Shown here piece after piece: positions 51,436 to 62,504 of a stretch of DNA of 64,000 nucleotides. Origin of the DNA: Entoloma clypeatum (taxonomy: Eukaryota; Basidiomycota; Agaricomycetes; Agaricales; Entolomataceae); contig OY751496.1 in assembly GCA_963565915.1 (NCBI GenBank), positions 2,480,001 through 2,544,000 on the forward strand. The letters are read 5' to 3'. The stretch's first letter is position 1. Each line of letters begins with the position of its first letter. A program made the translations under genes and the position numbers. The notes beneath the pieces were generated by a model. The model ran no database searches, had not been told where the DNA came from, and was given only the letters and a program-made list of their open reading frames with translations.

Positions 51436-52962
51436 TCAATTGGTCCGAAAAGCGGCCTTCCACTCGTCTCCGGGTTTTATCCGCACATTGTTGTAACCCC
51501 AGCGGATGTCGAGCTTGGTGAAGTATTGAGCATGTTGGAGTTTATTGATCAGTTCAGATATGAGCCAAAGCGGATACTTGTTTTTGATAGTTTTGGAATT
51601 GAGTGACCGATAGTCTTGTACAAGACGAAGCGAGCCATCCTTCTTCTTGATGTAGAATACCAGAGATGCCATCAGAGACTTGGAAGGGTGGATCTGACCT
51701 GTTGCAAGGTTTTCCTCCAAGAACACGTTGAGTTCCTTCTGTTCGTTTGGAGAAAGCAGATATACCTTACAACCCGCCGGAGAGGCGTCCGGAACAAGTT
51801 CAATGGTGTGGTCCCAAGTCCGCTCTTCCGGTAAGGTGTCGAAAGAGGTCTTTGAGAATATGTCCTCGAAGTCAAACAAGTGGTCTGGTACAGAGTCGCG
51901 GAAAGATTTAGGTTTTTGGTTACTGAGGAAGGCCTCCGATAGACATTGCGAGATATTGGATGAAGCACGGATGAACTCCGCCTCCTCGGGTACTGTTCTG
52001 ACAAAAAGGTGGTCTCCCTCCTCAAACTCATCCTCTTTCTCATTGTCTTCCGCTAACTCCTCTGCTTCCTCTCCTTCTGTGACATCCTCCACCCATGGGC
52101 CGCGTTGAGCCTCCTCCTCTAGACCGGACGTCGGAGTGGAACCCATCCGACAGGCTCGGATGCTGACTTGTTCAAACTTCCGCTCCTTCCGCTCTTGTGC
52201 TGCCTCTTGGTGGCATGTCCGGTATCGTGCAGGACACCGGCTCATCTTCACTTCCCCTGAAGCCCAATCTACCTCGGGGTTGTGTTCTTTGAGCCAAGTG
52301 AAGCCTAGCACAATTTCTTGTTTTCCCAAACTTGTGACTGCAAGCTGGGTCCGTTCCGAGTGATCCCGATAGCGGAGCACTACATCCAACACCTCCGTTA
52401 TTGCTCCGGCCTCGTTTGGAGTTCTGTCAATGTTGTATACCGGAATTGCACGTTGTAGTTTTCAAGTAGAGAGTTGATGTTTCTCGACCAGAGTGCGTTC
52501 AATAAACGACCCTGTTGCCCCGCTGTCGAGTAAGGCCTTTTGTGATAGTGTGTCTTTGGTGTCGGTAGTTTCAAGAACTATGTCTAGTTCAATAGAATTG
52601 TTGGAGTGAGCAGAGGCGAGGACATATTGTTTTGGAAGCCGACACTCCCATTTAGAGAGGCAAAGGCGGATGGGATTTGCGGAGTTGGGTGCGACTATGG
52701 GATCATTTGCAGGCTTAGAGATGGAGGGTATAGGATCATATTGTTCCATAAATAAGGCAGCATAACAATTTTTAGCAGACAACAAGGGTGCACTGTTCAC
52801 TCGCTGTGGGGAGGAAAATCCTCCTGTCCTTCCTCCGACTCCGCAGACTCCATGGGCAGAACGGAGTTGCCTTCCGCTGCGTCCTTGACCACGAGTTGTT
52901 CCATAACAAAGTCGTCCTGCTCCTCTGTTGTCATGAAGCGAACATCGAAGCGAAGGGGGCAT
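51436..52962 (-). pseudogene. Gypsy A2 protease and N-terminal reverse transcriptase
   Basis: The protease word QKALLDSGATGSFIERTLV is followed by a stop (LST*KLQ) near 52461. The same frame then gives LGKQEIVLGFTWLKEHNPEV, an acidic linker and RT motifs (DGSLRLVQDYRSLNSKTIKN, YFTKLDIRWGYNNVRI, GDEWKAAFRTN). RT stops being recognisable after AAFRTN, and the YxDD block is absent. The sequence at 51.36-51.43 kb jumps to the middle of RNase H. Confidence 0.87.
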
Positions 52963-53181
52963 TCACGACTGAAGTGACCCGTTTTGTTACATCTGATGCA
53001 TGCATTGGCGTTCTTGCCTTTGATGTGTGAAGTATCAAGGGAATACTGATGTGCCAGGCACTCTTGGTCCGATGACGTTGCAGAAAGCGGAGGTGTGGGT
53101 CGGAGCAGTGGCCTTGTAGGCTTTGTTGGCAATCCTATTGTTGTCATTGACTTGTGCTGCAGAGTACCACTCATTGGGTTG

Positions 53182-53862
53182 TCATCCGCAGGCCGTCCGT
53201 GGGTCAGGGGCAATCTTGTTCTGAATGTCGGAACGGAGACCATGGCGGAATTTGAGTACGATGTTGGTATCCTCCTGATAGCCCGCTTTGTCAATGTAGT
53301 CTTTGAACTCATCAATATAGGTCTCGACATCCCGTTGACCTTGATAATAGGATTCTCCTTCGAGGATCTGTCTCGCGTCCTGTTCCTCATTCTTCGGAGT
53401 GAACTCCGCTGTAAAGACTGTGCGGAAGTCCACCCAAGTCTGATAGGGCAGAGCACCGGTGCTCCGCTCCTGTCGGATAATGTGATCCGCAAAGTGTGCT
53501 GTGCATCCACTCTTCATGAAAGATAAGGCCCAATAAATTTTAGCGTGGTTGCCTGCGAACTGTTCTGGAGCCAGCCCCATAAACAATTCACAGGAGTTTA
53601 GAAAGGTCCAGCCATTTGCGTGTGATCTGTCGAAGTCTGACGGATTGGCAGGTTTTGCTTGACGCACACCCAGATTGGCCGGAGCGAGTGGAACAGGTAT
53701 AATAGCAGGTGCAGGAGCAGGTAGGACAGGTGACAGAGCGGGGGCGGGTATTGCGTTGAAAGCAAGAAGAAGTTGGTCAAGTTGAGTAGAGATATCAGCG
53801 AGAGTTTGACGTTGTTCCTGGAACTCATGCTCGAGCTATTCAAGGCGATTGTGGTCGTCCAT
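53182..53862 (-). pseudogene. Gypsy A2 gag
   Basis: An ATG at 53862 (MDDHNRLE) is followed at once by a TAG. The frame goes on with QRQTLADISTQLDQLLLAFN, a Pro/Ala tract and a capsid-like domain (FDRSHANGWTFLNSCELFMG, IYWALSFMKSGCTAHFADHI, FTPKNEEQDARQILEGESYY). A frame change near 53.2 kb precedes the zinc-knuckle part (CIRCNKTGHFSREC near 52.95-53.0 kb). Confidence 0.85.
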
Positions 53863-54022
53863 TACTATGCGTGGAGCAGAATCACCAGTTACAGAGAGGT
53901 AGTTAGAAGAACTGGAAGGGTGGGAGATGTATCGGAGTGAAACACAGATGAAGCTACTCCGAAGCGCGGAATTGTGACAACGATGCAATTGTACCCGGTC
54001 CAATTAGATGAGAACTTTCTAC

Positions 54023-54251
54023 TGTAAGGGCAACCTTACGATCCAAGACTCAAACTCAGATGCTTGCAAGGGAAATCCAAAGTTTAGATTGAGTGGTCTG
54101 ATAAGTAATACAACACATACCTTGCAAGGGGGATCCGGAGAGAAGGTTCTAAGGATTCCCCTGCAAGCTAGTTGGATAAATAGTAAAGTGAGATATGAAA
54201 TAAGAGATAAAACGAGACATATGAATGATGAGCAATGATTGGGAGTAGGGA
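54023..54251 (-). repeat. 5' LTR of Gypsy A2, truncated
   Basis: TGTAAGGGCAACC on the plus strand. Similarity to the 3' LTR ends after GGGAGTAGGG at about 54250, where a CATCAGCAAAC end begins. Confidence 0.85.
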
Positions 54252-54751
54252 CATCAGCAAACACCGATTTTTCCCGAAATTTGTTGCAGCTTGTTGCAGC
54301 TTGTCCTATGGAGCTGAAGTTATGGCTTCAAAGATCTTTGGAGATAAAGTGTAATATTTGAAGGTTTCTGCAGAACTGACACACTGTTTCATGCTTTAGT
54401 ACACTTTAAGAGATAAATACAAGTGATGAAGAGGTCCAAACTCTTGTCAATGTTATAAGTCAACCTCTCTCCACTGAAATGATTATATGTACACTTAAAA
54501 AAAAGTGAAATACAAGCTGTACAAGCTCTGAAACAGTGGGATCGTAATATCAAACATTAGAACAAGTATGGCATGATAGGATAGAACAACAGAACTGATC
54601 ATTCCTTCTTGCTATTTCAACTCTAAACAGTTGAATATAGTCTAACTCCATTATTTAATATATTTTCAGGTCTCTGATAATCAACTTTGTTGTCCCATAA
54701 CATGGTGTTATGCTTGTTTCAATGTTTGATATTATGATCCAACTGTTTCAG
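54252..54751. other. Non-coding insert with an element end and an inverted repeat
   Basis: It begins CATCAGCAAAC and then GATTTTTCCC, like the left end of the element at 58797. Arms at about 54520-54575 and 54705-54762 form an imperfect inverted repeat (CTCTGAAACAGT against ACTGTTTCAGAG, with TAATATCAAACATT in both). The right arm forms the apparent 3' splice site of the next exon. Confidence 0.6.
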
Positions 54752-55249
54752 AGCTTGCCGATGACTGGGCGCCCTGAGGAGGTCGTGTGGTGGTTTAAAC
54801 ACCATCGCTTGGTGGAGAGACTACCCACCATATCCAACGCAGCCAAATTCGGTGCTGTGTGGTGGTCCTGGTGGGTGGAGATGCAGCCGTTGTGGAGGGA
54901 AGGTGATCCCCTCAGTTGAGAGGTTCCGGTTGACGGTGACTGGAGCGAGCTGTTGGAAGGTGGTCCATTGGATATGGCACTTGTCCTCATGACTCTTTCA
55001 TGGTGGGCTGCTGCTGTCAGTGACAATCAGGCTCTTTCCAAGACCACAAACCTTCTAGATGCCCTTGCTGACGTAGAATGGGTGTTTGAGCACCTCGTCA
55101 AATACTTCTTCATGCCGGATATGGAACCCTCGCTTACAAAGCCAATCATCATTAGCAAGCCAAGGTCTAGCCGTGGTGGCGCGCCATCCATCGAGAAGCG
55201 TGCTGCAAGTCCTTTGCCAACAGCGGATAAACCTCTTTCTAAACAGTGA
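54752..55249 (+). pseudogene. Conserved agaricomycete hypothetical protein, C-terminal exon
   Basis: An AG acceptor (CTGTTTCAG, 54743-54751) precedes SLPMTGRPEEVVWWFKHHRL, then AKFGAVWWSWWVEMQPLWRE, a TGA at 54918-54920, VPVDGDWSELLEGGPLDMAL, TLSWWAAAVSDNQAL and a Ser/Pro/Lys-rich tail ending PLSKQ. The Trp-rich words resemble, as I recall, the C-terminal half of the large unknown proteins related to the gene at 47284. I therefore read it as the same gene, split by Gypsy A2. That join is inference. The function is unknown. Confidence 0.55.
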
Positions 55250-55616
55250 GGGCACGTTCTGAATCCCAGTCACTAAATCTCATGCCTCTATAGCCTTTGC
55301 AGCTCAAAGCCGTAACTTCCCAGATCAAGAATCTTGTCTTTCTTTACTACATATATTGCACGTGTACCGCTGTCTTGTTTGGACAGTAAATAATAGTTCA
55401 ATTTTTGCTTGAATGATTTACCATGCTGCGAATGATTTATGGTGCGAAAATCATCTCCAAATGATAGATTATGATACGGAATGATACGGAATGAAATATA
55501 ATGATACTGGGGAGGCTTTTGTGATTTCAAAGGTACGCAAATGATATTTTATGATATGATGATTTATGATCTGGAATGAAGTGCAATGATATCCAGTACA
55601 CCCTTGCTCTGGCACC
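55250..55616. other. AT-rich spacer with ATGATA/ATGATTT words
   Basis: No gene. At 55420-55600 there are many ATGAT repeats (GGAATGATACGGAATGAAAT and related). The region abuts the first exon of KDZ2. Confidence 0.5.
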
Positions 55617-58600
55617 ATGAAGCAGTCGCGAAAATGCGTCTTTGGTAACGGGGACGTCTACGACCTTGATGAAGAGACCAACATCCTTCTCAGCAGAATA
55701 GGTCATACCTCCAGCGGCGTATCCTCTCAATTGTATCAGAAAATTGAAACACCTGCAAAGAAGCCCCGTTTTCCGCCGTTGGCGCCACCGCCACCCATCG
55801 CAGAGGGGTTCCCCGGGGATGAAGAGGATTGGGAAACGGTGGAAGAGGAGGGTGATAAACGTAAACATGTGAGTTTCCCTTTAATATTACCAAGACAACT
55901 CTCACTCTGTAAATCAGGGGGCGTCAGTGGTGATGGAGTCGTTCCAGGCCCACCTCCAACCACTTCAAGATGCAATACTATTTCACCGCTTTGATCCTGC
56001 TGTGAACGATAAATGCCAATGCCAGCGGGACGCAGCACTTTACCGGTGCCGGGACTGTTTCCAAGCACATCCTGAATGCAAGTCTTGCATCCTATCATCA
56101 CACATTCACAACTCCTTCCACTTCATTACCTGCTGGAACGGCAAGTTCCTCAAGCATGTCTGGCTCATGGAACTCGGAGCTGTCCTATATCTGGGCCATT
56201 ATGGAGCACAATGCCCCAACAATGTGATGAAACCCACAGGACGTGATCATGCCGGTAGGTTGCTTTTATGAGGTCAACCTCACAACGCTCACTCTCTTAC
56301 TGAAGCCCAGATATCGCGAGTTCAGGAGGACATCCCGAATATGGTGATTGCTCACCGTCAAACGCCGGGCTGGGCAAGCTCACAAAATTGACTCAATCTT
56401 ACGACACCGTTGACCTGGCTCACTCACACTCAGATGCCCTTCGTGCCCCAAAGTCGGATTCAACATTGAACAGGAAACTATGATGACCGCTGATGAATCT
56501 GAAGCGTAAGTTTGAGTTTTCTTATTTTGATTCCCTACTACTCACTATTGCGCAGGCACAAATACATGCTGTATATTTCTACAGATGGCAACTTCCAACT
56601 CCAACGTAAGAATAAACGCGATGACCTGGATGACATCTCCTTAAACGATGGTTGCGGATATTTTGTGCCAAATAAACCATATGAGAAGTACATCAGCATT
56701 GTCCGCCCGGAACCTGATGTATGTTTATTCTCTTTGAGTTGGGGTTTTTCTTTTAACATCATTTTGCCAATAGTGATCTACTTGTGCTCATCTTCATGCT
56801 GCTCGTCAACAGAGCATGGTAAAATTCAAAAACGCGGTTGTAGCCAGCGTCGTCGCTGCTGTATGTGCATGACATGGATTCTTCCTCCCCCAGGGAGTTG
56901 TGGATCTCCAAAAGGGCGAAGCGTAGGCCTGTTCAATCAGTATTACATGGTGGCATGCTAATATTCCCCTAGATTTGGCCTTGTTGACTATGTGCTGTGT
57001 TTCACGCTATCCGAAGCCACTCTTCTATGATGGATTCGACTCAGCTATGACGTCTGGTGCCATTACTGGATCAACCTCTTGAAGCGGATCAAGCAATATT
57101 TCCTGGCCCTGGTGCCTATCATTGAGCGGCTGGACGGTGCCATTCCGAGTCTCCATGAACACAACCATCTCACCAAATGTCAGTACAAATGGGCCTTTAA
57201 ATACATGCCTCATTCTGGAGAAACCTACAGGGAACTCATTGAAACAACATGGGCGGAAGCAAAATCAGTCAGCTGGTAGCACGAAGGAAATGAATAAGGG
57301 GCACAGGCATGAAAGTTTGGATGCAGCTTTCAACTTCTGGAACTGGTCAAAGTATATTTGCATGAGTATGCTCCATTTTTCAAGGGACCAGGCAGAATCT
57401 TATGGTTCTCAGCTGCCACCCTATCATGCCAATTCAAAGCCGCGGTACCTTGCTTGGTGACTTGCAAGCAGGAATTCAATGATCTGACAGAACGGTTTGG
57501 CTCCAAAGAATTTAATTGATACTTACCACATCTTCAAGGCCTCCAACGCAGGGCCGTGCTTACCAGCAGCTGGTGGAAGCCGAGATGGAAGCCGAACTGG
57601 CGGGACAGGCTTTGACAGGGGATGCACAGATCATTGATATGGGGCTCAAGCTTGAGCAGCAGCAGTGCATATCCAGACATCATCTCTTTCACAATGTCTG
57701 AACCAAAACTACAGAGATCAAATCGTGCAGCTGGCCACCAGCAAGGATACACCGTGGAAAGCTCTCATCACTGCCTGCATCAAGTTTCTTCACGACCTTA
57801 TCAAGTGGCGAGAAATGCAGCTTGAACACTGCCCCAAGCTCTGCAAGGAAGTTGTCATTGTCGACCCCTCTGAACCAGAAAAAGAAGAGCTGAAGCTCCC
57901 TTCCAACTTCAAGGATCCACACCGGCGGGAATCTCTTGGACTCTCAAAGCTTGCAAATACTGAGCACACCTTACGTGAAGGGCAAGCTCACAATGCTCTC
58001 CACAGTCTTCATCTTGCCATCAAAACATTCAACTACAACTTCGACTTCAAGAAGGGCAATGTCCGCGGTCAGTCAGTGAATACCTGTGCACAGACATACC
58101 TTGCAATCTTGGGAAAGGATATTAAAAAGGCTGCCAACAAATATCGACGTGCTCACGATGCACTGATATCCCTTGGGCTTTCAAAGGAAGACAGGAGCCT
58201 TCAGCCTCTCCTCAATTCTGAGCTATGGGGGAAAGACGACAGCACCGCCCCTCTTCTTGGTGAGACCAAAAGACAGGAGCCGTGGTTCTGGACAGTAGGG
58301 CGTCCCAGTGGACTCTCGCCGGTAGAGGAAAAGGAGTGGAGTGTGGAGAGTAAGCTCTATTATTCCTCCACGAAAACCATTTGGACTAAAGTCACTTGGG
58401 CAGTGGACCGCGTGAAATGTTTCCGTGTGCATGCACTTCGAGACCGCGCCCGTGAAGAAGTGGAAATACTCACCGAAGAGTTCAAGCGCACCAAGATATC
58501 ATTCAGAAAGATGGCTGATGTCTGGCGTGAATTAGCGGAGGGCCACAAGGCGGGGTATGCGGCATACGCATACGAGAAGTCTTCCATGTATGGCGACTTC

Positions 58601-58663
58601 ATGGCTGACTGTGAGACGGCCTACCAGAGCATTGTTCTTGGAAAGGCTCCATCGAAAAGTTGA
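55617..58663 (+). pseudogene. KDZ2: decayed KDZ-type transposase gene, multi-exon
   Basis: Order on the plus strand: an N-terminal acidic/Pro segment (from MKQSRKCVFGNGDVYDLDEE), then a CxC2-like cysteine cluster (CQCQRDAALYRCRDCF, CKSCILSSHIHNSFHFITCW, MELGAVLYLGHYGAQCPN), then TDGNFQLQRKNKRDD and LNDGCGYFVPNKPYEKYI (56.58-56.70 kb). HRHESLDAAFNFWNWSKYI, GLKLEQQQC and a long helical C-terminus follow (57.67-58.66 kb, 333 codons open, LITACIKFLHDLIKWREMQL, LRDRAREEVEILTEEFKRT). Between about 56.75 and 57.30 kb the catalytic middle part is missing or scrambled. KDZ genes in other mushrooms have the same domain order, so the identification is firm and the gene is clearly non-functional. Confidence 0.85.
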
Positions 58664-58796
58664 TGGACGTCGTTATTGTCTGATTTGGCATGTCTCAGAT
58701 TGGTGGACCAGTTTGGATTGGATTGGATAGGGGGCCATGTTTCCTGTAGACGAAGTCATTCTACTTAGATTTGATAGGAATGGTTTTTGGATAGAA

Positions 58797-60013
58797 TACA
58801 TCAGCAAACCCTGATTTTTCCCATAGCCTGTCATAGCACCCTGACCTAGCCGAGAGCATCCATAGCAACCCACTTTAGCCGAGAGCATCCCATAGCACCC
58901 ATAGTGTCGACAGTATCACAGTGTGCCTAGACTGCCAGTTTTATAGTATCCATAGTATAATAACTTACTAGTTACCTAGTTCTGACTAGGTTCCATCATA
59001 TTGGACAAGTTGGAATGTTGACACAATATATACAAAAATACATTATGGCATAATAACATATCCTTTATATCTTTGCAATGTTGGTCAATAGAGGTTTGAG
59101 TTTATTGTAGGAGGCCCATGCGAGACAAGTGGCGTGAATGCACGTCAATGCGTGAACATTGATCGAAGTTCAACAATGGACAAAGTCATGTCAACAAAGT
59201 CATGTGACCACATTTGTACTTGGGTTGAACTTTTTTTTCTTCAATCCCGCCCTCTTCCACCATCGCTGTGATGCTGCCACCACGCCACAAGCATCCATGA
59301 GCCCTAAAGTAAGCCACATCATTTTCTATATGTATCCACTACTAACTGACTTACATATTTAGAGTTTTTGCCTGGGGTCATGACTAATGAGAGCAACGGC
59401 CAAATATGTGAGTCCTGACACATCATCAAGACAACATCGGCTGACCCAACCACCTTACTTCGCACCCAACAGCCGTCCAAACGGCTGTGTCTTGTGCCCA
59501 ACCATGTTCCTTCATGTCTAACAGTCTCTCTCTGCACCCAACGGCCGTCCCTCATGCCCAACGGCTGCATCTTGTGCCCAACGGCCTCATGGGGGTTAGA
59601 ATGCACTGTCAGAGGTGCTCGAGAAGGAACGTAGAGCAGTCGCGCACGCCTTGACCTTCACGTCTTTCTCTCATAGTTTATTCATCGTTGCATTCCCCTT
59701 CATTACATGACATAGAATACGGTGAATATAATGATTTTGAATTCTACTTATTTTATGTGCGAAAGAATCTGCCCAATCTGGTGTTATGGGGACCCCATTC
59801 TATGGATGCTATGAGGGCTATACACACTATAATGCTACACAGAAGGACCCTGTCTGCCTAGCACCAGACAGGGTTGATGGTATCCGTGACAGCATCATAT
59901 AGTTGTGACGTGGGAATTGACAGTGTGGCATAGCAAAGCACCCTTGCTATGCTGCTATGCCGCTATACAACACTGTGCAGGGCTGTCTAATGTCACCAGG
60001 GTTTGCTGATGTA
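58797..60013. mobile_element. Non-autonomous TIR element, 17-bp ends, possible TA target site
   Basis: The left end is TACATCAGCAAACCCTG (58797-58813) and the right end is its perfect complement CAGGGTTTGCTGATGTA (59997-60013). If the outer TA is the target duplication, it is Tc1/mariner-like. Inside there is no transposase. Runs of CATAGCA-type words near both ends and a CCCAACGGC-type repeat at 59465-59590 are present. A similar left end occurs at 54252. Confidence 0.75.
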
Positions 60014-60215
60014 GGATTGGATACACTAGGATGGACATTGGTATGTGAGTCTTGTGTACTTTCACCTTCCTCTTCCTCTAACCACCACCATCGATTGTTA
60101 GGTGCCCGTGCTTTTTGTCGATCCGTGCTGGTTGTAGTAACACAGTAGCATCCAACACATCCTCTGTGCAGGTCTGGGTCTTTGACCTTGCATTGATACT
60201 ACGATCTCGTCCTTC

Positions 60216-61400
60216 ATGCCTCGCAAGAAGCCTTCCAAGCAGCAGAATGCACCTAGTGTGCCCATTCCTGGTGCTCCCCCCCGTAACAATGATCTTCTCC
60301 CAGATAATCATCCTCTCCACAAATACTTGGTTCACCCCGTTTTTGCCAACATAGAACACACTGATTTCCTCGGCGATCTTGAACGTTCATTCTGCATGGA
60401 CACCGTGAATTACTACTTTCGCGAGTCCCCTTTCAACTTTTTTGAACTGTCCCCAACATTCCAAAACCGTCTAAAATACTTCTCGTCATGGATTGACCAT
60501 TACACAGAACACCGACAGTTGGCGAACTCGTCCACCCAGACGCCTTCACCACCCCCTCCCCCACCAGCACCAGCTGCCCGCCAGTCCTGCTCGACGCAGA
60601 CTCTCCCTCCCACGCACAAGGCACGTTCCTTGCAAACACCTCATGCCCCCCATGCCTCTGCAGCAGCCCAGACCTCTGGTCCAGACCTGCTACAAGTGCC
60701 CACCCTTTCCTCCATGCCTTTCCAGGCGCCGCCTCGTGCTTGTGCTTCTGTGGCAGTCCAGGCCTCAGCCCTAGACCCACAAATGCCCACACCTCTAGCG
60801 CCTCCCCCGGCGCCTTCATCTCCCACACGCTCCTACACCTCTGTGGCCTCCACTTCCCCTGCACCCTCTCGTGCCCCCTCTCCCTTCCCTGTTCCTGTCC
60901 TGAAAGGGCCTTCAGTGGCTCCTCCGTCAGCTCACGAATGGCAACCCCCTCCCTCTGGCAAGAGACATCGTCAGTCTCCACCCAGATTGCCCCACCCCCT
61001 GCCATCCAAACTGGCACCTATCCCCTGCTCTTCAAGACCCTTGAGTCCTGAGCCCCCTCATGCGTCTGCCCCCAAATGCGGCGGCCCACCTCCCCCTCCC
61101 CGGAAGGCTTTCTCCCCTTTGCTTCTGCCTTTCCCCCCCAGGATGCGCTCTCCATGCCCTCCCTCTCCCCCTTTCTTCCCCTACATGGGACCCCCACCAG
61201 GATTGCCACAACCACAGCCCTCCTTTCTCCCCGCGTTCTTGAAGAACTTCAACCTGAAGGCTGCGCCTCAACCCGCCCCCTCTGTTCCCCTTCCCTCCCG
61301 CTCGTCCGGCCTGTCCAAGGTCACGCTCCCGCTGATCCGATGGGCCACCAATGGGATCCCAACGATTACGTGGCAAATATTCTCGTCCCCTTCCGTCTGA
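60216..61400 (+). CDS. Hypothetical proline-rich protein (394 aa)
   Basis: One open frame starting MPRKKPSKQQNAPSVPIPGA. Residues 25-110 are a compact, non-repetitive part (DNHPLHKYLVHPVFANIEHT, FCMDTVNYYFRESPFNFFEL, YFSSWIDHYTEHRQL). The remaining two thirds are Pro/Ser/Ala-rich with poly-Pro runs. I do not recognise the N-terminal part. A frame shift near 61320 is possible, because another frame continues with DPMGHQWDPNDYVANIL. It could be a host gene, ORF1 of an unrecognised retroelement or element cargo. No RT follows downstream. Confidence 0.45.
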   Translation: MPRKKPSKQQNAPSVPIPGAPPRNNDLLPDNHPLHKYLVHPVFANIEHTDFLGDLERSFCMDTVNYYFRESPFNFFELSPTFQNRLKYFSSWIDHYTEHRQLANSSTQTPSPPPPPPAPAARQSCSTQTLPPTHKARSLQTPHAPHASAAAQTSGPDLLQVPTLSSMPFQAPPRACASVAVQASALDPQMPTPLAPPPAPSSPTRSYTSVASTSPAPSRAPSPFPVPVLKGPSVAPPSAHEWQPPPSGKRHRQSPPRLPHPLPSKLAPIPCSSRPLSPEPPHASAPKCGGPPPPPRKAFSPLLLPFPPRMRSPCPPSPPFFPYMGPPPGLPQPQPSFLPAFLKNFNLKAAPQPAPSVPLPSRSSGLSKVTLPLIRWATNGIPTITWQIFSSPSV

Positions 61401-61684
61401 AGTCTTTTTCTTTCTTTCACATATAAGGAATGGGCTAGCACCCCCGTACGTCTCTCTTTCTGGTTTTCGTTTTGTCCTACTTTTCTATATACAACACACC
61501 ACCTACAACACACTGTCTCAATATCCTTTCACAGATGTTTCAGTGTCCATCTCTATCCTTTACTTATCGGATACGCACATAGGCCGTCCCCAGAGGGCCT
61601 TACTCTACCATGCTACTCATACCGCGGTCCCTGCTTAGCAGTAGTGGTTACCCCTTGTACCTAGTACAGACCGGACTGCGATCG
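61401..61684. other. Gene-free stretch
   Basis: Pyrimidine-rich sequence with no clear coding frame or repeat pair. Confidence 0.4.
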
Positions 61685-62300
61685 GGCGCCGAAACTGGCC
61701 GGGGTCTGGTTCTCGAACCCCGCGAACCCGCACCAAACCCGCACCAAACACAAGGTTCAGGGTGTGGTGCAGTCATCCCATCGAACCCGAACCTCATAGG
61801 AGGTTCAGGTGCATGGCATAGTCGAACCTGCACCTGAGGTGCGAACACTGGTGCACCCCTCCAATGGTCCATAAGAATAGGCATCGGGTGATACATAAAA
61901 GATTGCATGACATATTTCGCCATTACTCAAACTTGACGTACTACATGTCTCCTGTGAATCACTGATACCTACGTTGTCAGATAAGCTGTCAGTCATTGAG
62001 CGGAACAAACACTTGAGAAGCTCACCTTTGTTGGTGCACAATGAAGAAAAAAAATTCGTACTTCCACCACATCCACCTACAGTCGTGAACACCATGCCTC
62101 CGCAAAATACACTTTCTTGCAGCTGAACCTGGTGCACCCTCAACTGAACCTGCACCGCACCTCCAGAACCTGAACCTCTGGGTGCAGGTGTGGGTTCGAG
62201 AACCACCTGCACCGCACTTCTGGGTGCAGGTGCAGGTTCAGGTCAAAAATGGCCGAACCTGAACCAAACCGAACCCCGGCCAGTCTAGCACCGGTATATA
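61685..62300. repeat. Possible non-autonomous TIR element with GGTTCAGG/CCTGAACC subterminal repeats
   Basis: Near the left edge is ACTGGCCGGGGTCTGGTTC (61695-61713) and near the right edge GAACCCCGGCCAGT (62270-62283), an imperfect inverted pair. Many copies of GGTTCAGGTGCA and its complement lie within about 130 bp of both edges, with a plain centre. Exact ends and target duplication are not resolved. Confidence 0.5.
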
Positions 62301-62504
62301 AATTGAGGTTTTTAAAATTAAAAAAAAGTCTTGTGTACTTTCTCCCAGTGCGGATGAGCTGGGATAGGATAGGATGGGATAGATTCAATTATGGTACTAG
62401 TGTACTTATATGACACTGTAGCATATAAGGGGGAATGTAATCGGATAGGATCAGATTGGTCTTCCAAAACTAAGGACAGATTATCTGACCAATGCCTGTC
62501 ACTG

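Larger units (their letters stand above)
49149..54251 (-). mobile_element. Gypsy family A element A2, internally deleted
   Basis: The 3' LTR is 49149-49562; the 5' LTR starts at 54023 (plus-strand coordinates) and is cut at about 54251, so no second target-site copy can be checked (left flank CCAGC). Gag, protease, part of RT, RNase H end, integrase and chromodomain are present in order on the minus strand, with frameshifts, stops and a deletion inside RT/RNase H. The polypurine tract before the 3' LTR is GAAGGGGGGGTGA. Confidence 0.88.
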
